Assembly (NCBI GenBank): GCA_044236545.1
Contig: JBIIGI010000058.1
Location: 1-16,661, forward strand
Origin: UBA6821 sp044236545
GTDB lineage: Bacteria; Verrucomicrobiota; Verrucomicrobiia; Chthoniobacterales; UBA6821
Reading direction: 5' to 3'
Length of the DNA: 16,661 bases
Position 1 is the stretch's first letter, and every line of letters begins with the position of its first letter. Positions 9,101 through 13,326 of this stretch are shown in pieces. The translations under genes and the position numbers were made by a program. The notes below the pieces were generated by a model, which saw nothing but the letters and a program-made list of their open reading frames with translations, was not told the origin of the DNA and did not search any database.

Positions 9101-9288
9101 CGGATCTTTTCGAGCTTCTGCCACTTTCCATCGAGCGCAAGCAGGGAGCCGATCTCGAAGAAGCCGGTCGCTATATCGAATGCGCTCGCAATCTCGGTCC
9201 AGTCCGAGAGGTACTGAATTCCTTTCCAATGCTCGTCGCTGTTATCGACGATAAAGAGTTCGCCACCTGTTCTTTGATCAACGTTCAT
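6148..9288 (-). CDS. PLD-nuclease / SF2 (SNF2-like) helicase fusion
   Basis: This 1046-residue protein has an N-terminal phospholipase-D-type nuclease domain (about 1-200). H130 and K132 form the HxK motif, GSSN at 150-153 and NIEL at 162-165 follow as in PLD-helicase families. A single HxK motif implies dimerisation for activity, as in BfiI-type nucleases. The motor follows: Walker A DGVGLGKT at 267-274, DEAH at 355-358, TATP at 392-395, then TDVLSEGLNLQ at 779-789 and QRIGRVDR at 808-815. An acidic insert lies at 630-645. The C-terminal 150 residues are unrecognised. It should use ATP to move on DNA and cut it. As first gene of the operon it supplies the restriction arm for the methyltransferase, in my reading. 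DISARM and BREX use related helicases, but their hallmark partners are not present here. Confidence 0.93.
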   Translation of the reverse strand: MNVDQRTGGELFIVDNSDEHWKGIQYLSDWTEIASAFDIATGFFEIGSLLALDGKWQKLEKIRILMGDEMTARTRTTLLEGLKAQVIERLDASMENEKEKNDFLTGVGAIVEAIKAGKLECRVYGKRKFHAKAYITHPRVSVIGSVALVGSSNFTYPGLTQNIELNVQIRTPGDVSDLQEWFERHWEQGVDVSEEVVRVMDRQIAEYTPFQVYTKALQALFRNREMTPVAWDKAESVMYQKLDVYQREAYHSLLKISKNYRGAFLCDGVGLGKTFVGLQLIERLVLKEKKNVVLIVPKSGRESVWERNIRKHLPMLGGDFTNLVVINHSDLMRTSDDFPRRIQSIRERADVVIIDEAHHFRNRGLATKDEEIRSRYWKLYDLIREKQLFLLTATPVNNSLTDFQHLVELFTREDQGAFATRLGIHNIASHFIVLEKSLRNALKGEYGELFDHAGVDVEKLLFDDKLFREVVVQRSRSYVRKSQEQHGGRDVVFPNKEAPKVIGYSVHKTYGHLLGTIEKAFCKDKPLFALALYNPIAYAKNLPTEKTKEQSFRENRQKQVVRLIRLLFLKRFESSIVAFRSSCQTLMVKLIAFLRVNIDQENSVEVRRFEKWKSQNEDLLAKIQKEKALLDEEEEAEESEIGDDFIDAMQEMKLSRDEYRVDEIFDETYSDLETIVRLLHEMALLDSSHDDKLQSLIKLLKKKDLKGQKVILFTEFMSTARYLKRELIAAGLDGVDEIDSNSKRDRADVIQEFAPYYNESSSSKLSADGRDEIRILISTDVLSEGLNLQDSTRIVNYDIHWNPVRLMQRIGRVDRRMDPAIEKRLIADHPDQEKERGRVHVWNFLPPDELDGLLNLYSRVAHKTLRISKVFGIEGKKFLTPDDDFEALKDFNHEYEGEETADERLHLEYQRLIAENPALESLIDAFPGRLFSGKEHPSSGTKAVFFCYRLPAADLSQTPDLQWNGEADRTGWYLYLLTDSTIHEEAPKIADVIRSTPETPRFCREKHETLREIRLKVEAHIKKTYLRQVQAPVGHDQQLICWMEIC

Positions 9289-9358
9289 CTGGGAAGGAAT
9301 CCGACAAGCGTATGCTGTTTGCCCTACAAGTGACGAGGTGATTCGGAGTCATTTCTTC

Positions 9359-9539
9359 AAGACTCGGAAGATTGAAACCTGCGACTGGCGGGAGCAGGTA
9401 GAAATGCCGCAGGCAGCCCCAAGGGGTGAGCGGCGTGGGCACGCCCGAATTCAATGCAGAGCAAGGCGGCCAAGGGAAGCCGTAGTAGTCCTACGGCGAC
9501 CGCAGGCCAACACAGCTATCCGCCGATATCTCGAGTCTT
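9359..9539. repeat. Structured intergenic repeat element (hairpin families II and III)
   Basis: The 335-base gap between the DUF4236 and helicase genes (9289-9623) holds no gene but a compact structured element. Outer arms AAGACTCG (9359-9366) and CGAGTCTT (9532-9539) are exact inverse complements. Inside are TGCC-GCA-GGCA (9405-9415), GCCCC-AA-GGGG (9416-9426), GGCGT-GGGC-ACGCC (9432-9445) and a CCGTAG...CTACGG hairpin (9480-9495). The words CAAGGCGGC (9462-9470) and CCAACACAGC (9507-9516) recur in the same order and at similar spacing inside the MITE at 13458-13806. Any promoter for the helicase operon should lie in 9289-9358, but I see no convincing -10/-35 pair. Confidence 0.7.
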
Positions 9540-9623
9540 CCAAGATCTGCATGCCAAAACGCTTCTCAATCCGACTGATCCAGAGCGCCGGCCGGCCAAG
9601 GGATTGAGTAAGATCTACAGAGT

Positions 9624-10256
9624 TCATTGCCCCAGCGCCGCTTTCCTCGCCCTCTCGACAAAATCCGTATCCCCGATCGGGAGCTTTCCAGTGATGTCGA
9701 GGCGTCGGAGGGTGACGGTCTTGTGATCGGGAGAAAGGGAGGCATCCAAGATAGCACCGGGCTTTGCAGTCTGCATGATGGTCCCCCCACCCACGGTGCC
9801 AGTGAGGACAACAGGTGCTGAGATGCGTACTTCCTTGGGCCAGTAGCGGCTTTCGGGGAAGGGAGGTGGTGTCGCCGTGGGTGCAGGGGTAGGCTGATTG
9901 ACGGGGGTGGCCGAGGGCAAAGGGGTCGGTGAGGCCGTGGTCTTTTTGTCAGTGGCGGGGGTTTCCTTCCCACTGTTGACGCACATGCTGATGCCGCCCA
10001 CAACGATCAGGAAGACGATGATCTGCCCAAGACACCCCACGCTGCCGGATGTCCCCCCCTTAGGAGCGGCACGGCCCGATGTCTCGGTGTAGGAGAGGCC
10101 GGTGCCGGGGATGCCAACCGTGGTGCGGCTCCCCGAGGTTCCGACGGTGTATTGGGCTCCCCTGACCCCGAAACTGAGGGAGGTACTCTTCTTCCCGATA
10201 TTCCAACGAACACCTGGGAAGAGTTTGATCGATCTCCTAAAACGAAAAAAACCCAT
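9624..10256 (-). CDS. DUF4236 domain membrane protein
   Basis: This is a 210-residue protein. The first 57 residues match the DUF4236 pattern: MGFFRFRRSIKL, then a Gly/Ser/Thr-rich beta segment with SLSFGVRGA (residues 26-34), TTVGIPGTGLSYT (45-57). The function of DUF4236 is not established. One hydrophobic segment follows at about 74-93 (CLGQIIVFLIVVGGISMCV). Then comes a Pro/Thr/Ala-rich linker (99-134) and a C-terminal domain of about 70 residues containing APVVLTGTVGGG, which I do not recognise. The topology suggests a cytoplasmic DUF4236 part and an exported C-terminal part, or the reverse. It is separated from the helicase gene by 335 bases holding a structured repeat, so it is probably not part of the defence-like operon. 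Confidence 0.85.
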   Translation of the reverse strand: MGFFRFRRSIKLFPGVRWNIGKKSTSLSFGVRGAQYTVGTSGSRTTVGIPGTGLSYTETSGRAAPKGGTSGSVGCLGQIIVFLIVVGGISMCVNSGKETPATDKKTTASPTPLPSATPVNQPTPAPTATPPPFPESRYWPKEVRISAPVVLTGTVGGGTIMQTAKPGAILDASLSPDHKTVTLRRLDITGKLPIGDTDFVERARKAALGQ

Positions 10257-10281
10257 GGTTTTATGAGTTAAGGCTTAAGTC

Positions 10282-10366
10282 AAAAGGTGCGTGGGAAAGC
10301 AGCTTAATCATACCGCAGGTAGTCCTTGCGAAGCGAGGATGCCTGATCCGGGCGGATCGGCAGATA
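10282..10366 (+). repeat. Family I structured repeat, free copy
   Basis: This copy of about 83 bases matches the insert in hicA (11849-11764, minus strand) at 70 of 83 positions by my count. It folds into consecutive hairpins: TACC-GCA-GGTA, TCCTTGC-GAA-GCGAGGA and GCCtGATCC-GGGC-GGATCGGC. Most differences between the two copies lie in stems and preserve pairing. GTAG immediately precedes the second hairpin, as in REP elements mobilised by RAYT transposases, but no such transposase is in the window. It lies upstream of the DUF4236 start (10256). Confidence 0.8.
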
Positions 10367-10381
10367 AAATCGAAAAAACGA

Positions 10382-10465
10382 GGTCTAGGGAAGACCGAGT
10401 TGGACTGCCGCAGGCAGCCCCGAGAGTTTCTGAGGGGTGAGCCTTGTGGGCACAAGCGAGTTCAA
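10382..10465 (+). repeat. Family II hairpin repeat, second copy
   Basis: Directly after the family I repeat comes GGTCT-AGGGA-AGACC (10382-10396), then TGCC-GCA-GGCA (10406-10416), a GCCCC...GGGGTGAGC pair of arms (10417-10442) and CTTGT-GGGC-ACAAG (10443-10456), ending CGAGTTCAA. The order and loops match 9405-9454, where the last stem is GGCGT-GGGC-ACGCC. Three stem pairs have changed on both sides. No gene lies in 10257-10563. Confidence 0.7.
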
Positions 10466-10479
10466 AGCCCATAGGAATA

Positions 10480-10515
10480 GGTAGATAGACTGTTAGGCTA
10501 TTAGACTATTAGGAG
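10480..10515. repeat. Short degenerate tandem repeat
   Basis: The units GACTGTTAGG, CTATTAGA and CTATTAGG follow each other here. This is a degenerate array of about 8-10 bases per unit. It resembles in style the short arrays at 12887-13029. Nothing coding overlaps it. Confidence 0.5.
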
Positions 10516-10563
10516 GGATCGGAGAGGAGCAAATGGAGGCGGGGTTGACGGGTGGGGGCGTGA

Positions 10564-10797
10564 TCACTGAGGTCCGACATCACCGACGTAGTGCTCTCTC
10601 CGTGCCGAGGTGCGGATGGCAATGCAGTCCCCGGACTGGGCGTGTCGCGCCACTTCCTCCATATCGCGGCAGAGATAGACCTTTTTTTGACAGGTCGGGC
10701 AGAAGCGGATGTCGCTCTCGTCGGTCGGCTCTAGGTTTTTCCAGAGCTTGGGACACTGGAACCGGAAGGGGACGGGACAGTTGGCGATGGTGGCCAT
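10564..10797 (-). CDS. Small cysteine-motif (zinc-ribbon-like) protein
   Basis: This is a 77-residue protein beginning MATIANCPVPF. Conserved-looking cysteines are C15 (QCPKLW), C33 and C36 (FCPTC) and C43 (YLC), with a further C58 in GDCIAI. The spacing fits a small zinc-binding fold. Similar small proteins with the pattern RFC..C...V..C...EE...A..G.C occur in several bacterial phyla, to my knowledge without an assigned function. An upstream ATG at 10926 in the same frame would extend it by 43 residues, but that extension overlaps the end of the gene at 10899-11315 and looks unlike the rest, so I choose the start at 10797. No strong ribosome-binding site is visible. It may be co-transcribed with the repeat protein gene 101 bases upstream. 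Confidence 0.7.
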   Translation of the reverse strand: MATIANCPVPFRFQCPKLWKNLEPTDESDIRFCPTCQKKVYLCRDMEEVARHAQSGDCIAIRTSARREHYVGDVGPQ

Positions 10798-10898
10798 GAG
10801 TGAATGAGAGATGGGAATTGAAGTTGAAGGGGTGAGGAGGCAATGGATCCAGATCATCACTTCGCACTGAACGGGGGTGAAGCACTCACCTCTGTCTT

Positions 10899-11315
10899 TC
10901 AGTCTATGTCTTTCTTTCTCCTGCAATCGTCCGAATCACTAGTAGGATAAAAACCACCCAATCCCTCTTCCCTATTGCTGTTTGGGATGTAGAAACCTCC
11001 CTGGCTGTCGGAGTAGATGCGCCCACTGGGCGCATAGAAGCCCCCTAACGCGTCCGAGGCGACATGACCCTGAGAAGTATAATATCCGCCCCTGCCATCC
11101 GAGGCGAGGTGACCATTGGGTGTGTAGTATCCACCCATGCCATCCGAGTAGACGTGTCCCTGGGGGGTGAAATACCCACCTCCCCAATCGGGAGTCACCC
11201 GACCCTCGGAGGTGATGTATCCACCGTTGGCATCTGAGTAAACGCGATCGGCTCCGGCAACTGTGAAACTAGTAAAGAACACGGAGAGGAGGATACAGGA
11301 AGGAATAGTTTTCAT
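10899..11315 (-). CDS. Secreted protein of six 15-residue repeats
   Basis: This is a 138-residue protein. Residues 1-22 form a signal peptide (MKTIPSCILLSVFF..., cleavage likely after AGA). Residues 25-114 are six tandem repeats of exactly 15 residues with consensus V-Y-S-D-x-x-G-G-Y-Y-T-P-x-G-H; examples are VYSDGMGGYYTPNGH at 55-69 and LASDGRGGYYTSQGH at 70-84. A degenerate seventh unit (GLGGFYPT) follows, then a short charged tail. Gly-Gly-aromatic repeats of this kind should form a small beta structure exposed outside the cytoplasm. Its partner or function is not known to me. It lies 101 bases upstream of the small cysteine-motif gene and downstream of the hairpin element at 11374-11583. 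Confidence 0.8.
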   Translation of the reverse strand: MKTIPSCILLSVFFTSFTVAGADRVYSDANGGYITSEGRVTPDWGGGYFTPQGHVYSDGMGGYYTPNGHLASDGRGGYYTSQGHVASDALGGFYAPSGRIYSDSQGGFYIPNSNREEGLGGFYPTSDSDDCRRKKDID

Positions 11316-11337
11316 TTCCGAAAATCATCCCACACCA

Positions 11338-11360
11338 GGTAGGTCGTAGAGCGTCCTACC
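11338..11360. repeat. Hairpin upstream of the repeat-protein gene
   Basis: GGTAGG (11338-11343) and CCTACC (11355-11360) are exact inverse complements around an 11-base loop. On the minus strand the hairpin lies 23-45 bases before the ATG at 11315 and follows a run of six T, so it could be a leader structure or a terminator for transcription coming from the right. Confidence 0.45.
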
Positions 11361-11373
11361 CCCTAAAAAAGGT

Positions 11374-11583
11374 GGTTAGGCTGAACCAAGCCGCTGGGAT
11401 GCGGCGCGGTAGATTGCAGCTCTCGCGCCCGCGAGTAGCTCCCTGCGGGCTACGCTGTGCGTAGGCTATCCCGAACATTCCCATGTTCCGGTATTGCCGA
11501 AGGCAGCCCCGATAGGGGCGGCACCGCTTGCCTGGAGGCAAGTGCCGTCAATGCTGTTGGACTTTCAGGGGGGGCGTCAAAAG
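11374..11583 (+). repeat. Hairpin-array element, short copy
   Basis: This is a 210-base noncoding element opening with GGTTAGGCTGAACCAAGCCG (11374-11393) and closing with TCAGGG (11565-11570) and CGTCAAAAG (11575-11583). The same opening and closing sequences bound the 511-base element at 13996-14506. Hairpins inside include CTCGCG-CC-CGCGAG (11422-11435), GTAGC...GCTAC (11435-11453), GAACAT-TCCC-ATGTTC (11473-11488), TGCC-GAA-GGCA (11495-11505), GCCCC-GATA-GGGGC (11506-11519) and CTTGCC-TGGA-GGCAAG (11527-11542) inside an outer GGCA/TGCC stem. No gene overlaps 11316-11607. Confidence 0.75.
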
Positions 11584-11607
11584 CAGGTCGACTCCAGCGC
11601 AGGGTCC

Positions 11608-11880
11608 TTACTTTTTACTCTCCCTGCCGAGTTTGCGAAGGATGCTTCGGGCAAGGAATTCATTAATCTCCGTGTGCCTGGGAATCGGCTGACTGATCCC
11701 TGTTGCCGGATTGTGATACCAGTCGTGCTTACCCCCATGCCGAATGAAGACGGCACCAGCTAGTTGTCTGCCGATCGTCCCCGATCAGGCATCCAAGCAA
11801 TGCTCGGACTACCTTCGGTATGACTAAGCTGCGTTCCCACGCACCTTTTCAACCGCCCGGACGAGATCCCTGCGCTTCAC
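11608..11880 (-). pseudogene. hicA: hicA toxin gene, split by a structured repeat
   Basis: HicA is a small double-stranded-RNA-binding-fold mRNA interferase neutralised by HicB. The GTG at 11880 overlaps the hicB stop, the usual coupling. The gene encodes MKRRDLVRAVEK (11880-11845), then an insert of about 81 bases (11844-11764) with in-frame TAG, TAG and TGA codons. The protein resumes as LAGAVFIRHGGKHDWYHNP and runs to the stop at 11608, with PRHTEINEFLARSILRKL near the end. Joining the halves gives a normal HicA of about 63 residues, including the catalytic-type histidine in the RHGGKH segment. The insert is a second copy of the family I repeat at 10282-10366. The toxin should be inactive unless a truncated product starts internally. 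Confidence 0.9.
11764..11849 (-). repeat. Family I structured repeat inserted in hicA
   Basis: Read on the minus strand this copy starts AAAAGGTGCGTGGGAA and ends CGGCAGA. Hairpins: TGCGT-GGGA-ACGCA, TACC-GAA-GGTA, TCCGAGC-ATT-GCTTGGA and GCCtGATCG-GGGA-CGATCGGC. Compared with 10282-10366 the stems differ by paired changes (C-G for G-C, T-A for G-T). The first few bases (AAAAG) coincide with the hicA codons, so the exact left boundary is uncertain by several bases and no clear target duplication is visible. Confidence 0.85.
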
Positions 11881-12068
11881 GCGAGCTCCAACTCTGCGTG
11901 ATGACGAACGTGCGGGATCTCTCCTGAAGTAAGATCCTTGTAGAGATCGGCGAGATGTTCCTTGAGATCCTCCAGACTCTCTCCTTGGGTGATGTAGTCG
12001 GGGTATTGGTCAAGGTATCCAACCCAATGCCCGTCCGACTCCCAATAAGTGAATCCAGTCGCTTTCAT
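11877..12068 (-). CDS. hicB: HicB-like antitoxin
   Basis: This is a 63-residue protein with the short HicB fold: YWESDGHWVGYLDQYPDY (residues 8-25), then TQGESLEDLKEHLADLYKDL (27-46), the strand-strand-helix arrangement typical of HicB N-terminal domains. It lacks a long C-terminal DNA-binding domain, as is common for small HicB antitoxins paired with an overlapping hicA. It precedes hicA with a GTGA start/stop overlap. It should bind HicA and mask its active surface. The toxin gene is interrupted, so this antitoxin is probably orphaned, yet its frame is still intact, which suggests the toxin loss is recent or the antitoxin has another use, such as neutralising a related toxin elsewhere. Confidence 0.88.
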   Translation of the reverse strand: MKATGFTYWESDGHWVGYLDQYPDYITQGESLEDLKEHLADLYKDLTSGEIPHVRHHAELELA

Positions 12069-12101
12069 GAACCCTTCAATAAGCCATTAAAGACCTTGTT
12101 T

Positions 12102-12179
12102 CAACCGGCAAGTTCGTCTGGGCCTCATCCTGCATACAAAAGGTTGTTGGCCTAATAGCTGTAAAGCTTGCCGAGGTTG
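12102..12179. promoter_or_regulatory. Inverted repeat in the divergent hicB / DUF433 intergenic region
   Basis: CAACCGGCAAG (12102-12112) and CTTGCCGAGGTTG (12167-12179) are inverse complements apart from two extra bases. They flank the middle of the 138-base gap between the two divergently transcribed antitoxin genes. Antitoxins often repress their own promoters through such palindromes, but the wide spacing makes an operator only a possibility. Confidence 0.35.
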
Positions 12180-12206
12180 ACGGGGACTGCGGGTGGGAGT
12201 ACTGGT

Positions 12207-12464
12207 ATGTGCATGGACGCGCAGAAACTTATTCAAGAGCGGATATGGATCGACCCAGCCCGTTGCGCCGGAAAGCCGTGCATCCGAGGTCACCGGATCT
12301 GGGTTTCTCTGATCCTTGATTTTCTAGCAAACGGTAATTCGGTTCAGGAAGTACTAGAATCCTACCCTGATCTTCAACCGGAGGATATCCAGGCCTGCAT
12401 CGCCTATGGCGCAGCCATGTCGCGCGAGCGTTTTGTTCCGGTGGAACTCGAGTCGGCTGCGTGA
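12207..12464 (+). CDS. DUF433 antitoxin-like protein
   Basis: This is an 85-residue protein if translation starts at the ATG at 12207, which has GGGAG seven bases upstream. A TTG at 12168 would add 13 residues rich in Gly and Thr that do not look like the family. DUF433 features are clear: RIWIDPARCAGKPCIRGHRI (about residues 11-30), then a helical segment ILDFLANGNSVQEVLESYPDL and EDIQACIAYGAAMSRE. The family folds as a small winged-helix-like domain and pairs with DUF5615 PIN-like proteins in putative toxin-antitoxin modules. Here the TGA stop overlaps the GTG of exactly such a gene. It should bind its partner and perhaps its own promoter. It is the only pair in this cluster with both genes intact. 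Confidence 0.88.
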   Translation: MCMDAQKLIQERIWIDPARCAGKPCIRGHRIWVSLILDFLANGNSVQEVLESYPDLQPEDIQACIAYGAAMSRERFVPVELESAA

Positions 12465-12865
12465 AGCTGAAGCTAGATGAAAACCTCGGAAAACGGGGTA
12501 TGGATCTTCTCGTGGCCGATGGGCACGATGTGTGCACGGTTGCGATCCAGTCACTAACCTCTGCGACTGATGAGGAGTTAGCAAAAAGATGCTTCTCTGA
12601 GGGTAGGGCCTTGGTGACTCTGGATCTCGATTTTTCAAATCCCTTTCGATTCCCTCCGGAATCCTCAGCGGGGATTGCCGTTCTGAGAGGACCAGCAAGG
12701 CTGACATCCGAAGATCTGGAGCTGTTAATGCAGACTCTTGTCATAGCGTTAAGAACTCAGGCGTTGGTTGGTAAACTTTGGATTGTCGAAAAAGGAAGGG
12801 TAAGGGTATTCCAAAGACCCATCGCCGACTCAGATCAAGAAGGGGAGATATTCAGCCTCCAATAG
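12461..12865 (+). CDS. DUF5615 PIN-like protein, putative toxin
   Basis: This is a 134-residue protein starting at GTG with a four-base GTGA overlap with the upstream DUF433 gene. It has the DUF5615/Mut7-C-like PIN pattern: KLKLDENLGKRGMDLLVADGHDV (residues 2-24) with D6 and E7, TDEELAKRC (36-44), ALVTLDLDFSN (49-59) with acidic D54 and D56, and a C-terminal helix. PIN-fold proteins are metal-dependent ribonucleases in which three or four acidic residues bind the metal; D6, D54 and D56 are good candidates. With the DUF433 protein it makes a complete toxin-antitoxin-like pair. Activity of this family is inferred rather than generally demonstrated. Confidence 0.88.
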   Translation: MKLKLDENLGKRGMDLLVADGHDVCTVAIQSLTSATDEELAKRCFSEGRALVTLDLDFSNPFRFPPESSAGIAVLRGPARLTSEDLELLMQTLVIALRTQALVGKLWIVEKGRVRVFQRPIADSDQEGEIFSLQ

Positions 12866-12886
12866 GAATTAGATAGTGGCGGATAT

Positions 12887-13029
12887 GGGAGATAGGAGAT
12901 AGGGAGGTGCTGGAGGGGAGAATTCCCGAGTCGAAAGACAAAAGTCGAAAGTCGAGGGCTGGGGGAAGAGGCAGAAATCGGTAATCGGTGATCGGAGGCC
13001 GTGGTTAAAAAGTTAGAAGGGTTAGAAGG
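12887..13029. repeat. Series of four different short tandem repeats
   Basis: The 245-base gap between the DUF5615 gene and the next antitoxin holds no gene. It contains GGGAGATA/GGAGATA/GGGAG (12887-12907), GTCGAAAG...GTCGAAA/GTCGAG (12930-12956), AATCGGT/AATCGGT/GATCGGA (12976-12996) and GTTAGAAGG twice (13012-13029). Unit lengths are seven to nine bases with two or three units each. Confidence 0.7.
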
Positions 13030-13110
13030 TTACAAAGTGCCTGATCGGGAGCAATCAGCAGTCCATTGGCGGAAGTTGACTGGCACTGGATGGAGGAGTA
13101 GTGGTGGGGT

Positions 13111-13326
13111 ATGACTGTTGCCGAACTTCGTCAGCTTCCCGCCCCTGAAAAGCTGAAGATCATCGAGGCTCTCTGGGCTGATCTCGCGGCAGATGCGGAA
13201 TCCTTCGAGAGTCCGGCCTGGCACGGCGAGGCACTCCGCAAGACCGAGGTAGCGCTGGCGGCTGGTCAGATCGAGGTGCTGGATTGGCAGGAGGCCAAGA
13301 AAGAGCTGCGCGCACGGTTTGAATGA
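13111..13326 (+). CDS. Addiction-module antitoxin (ParE/RelE partner)
   Basis: This is a 71-residue protein that matches the small helical addiction-module family (PF09720 type): VAELRQLPAPEKLKIIEALW (residues 3-22), SPAWHGEALRKTEVALAAG (about 35-53) and IEVLDWQEAKKELRARF (54-70). The segment SPAWH.E.L..TE......G is the usual toxin-wrapping signature. Its TGA overlaps the ATG of the ParE/RelE toxin reading frame by four bases (ATGA), the standard arrangement. GGAGGAG lies 12 bases upstream of the ATG, rather far for an efficient site. The toxin gene is interrupted by a MITE, so the antitoxin is probably orphaned here though intact. Confidence 0.88.
   Translation: MTVAELRQLPAPEKLKIIEALWADLAADAESFESPAWHGEALRKTEVALAAGQIEVLDWQEAKKELRARFE

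Noticed and set aside
339..9288. Assignment of the operon to DISARM or BREX
   Set aside because: The helicase, PLD and methyltransferase parts recall these systems, but DrmA/DrmB-like or PglZ/BrxC-like proteins are absent, and the specificity region is type ISP-like.
10798..10926. Upstream start at 10926 for the small cysteine-motif protein
   Set aside because: The extension overlaps the end of the repeat-protein gene and lacks resemblance to the conserved core.
12168..12206. TTG start for the DUF433 gene
   Set aside because: The added residues are Gly/Thr-rich and unlike the family, and the ATG at 12207 has a better-placed ribosome-binding site.
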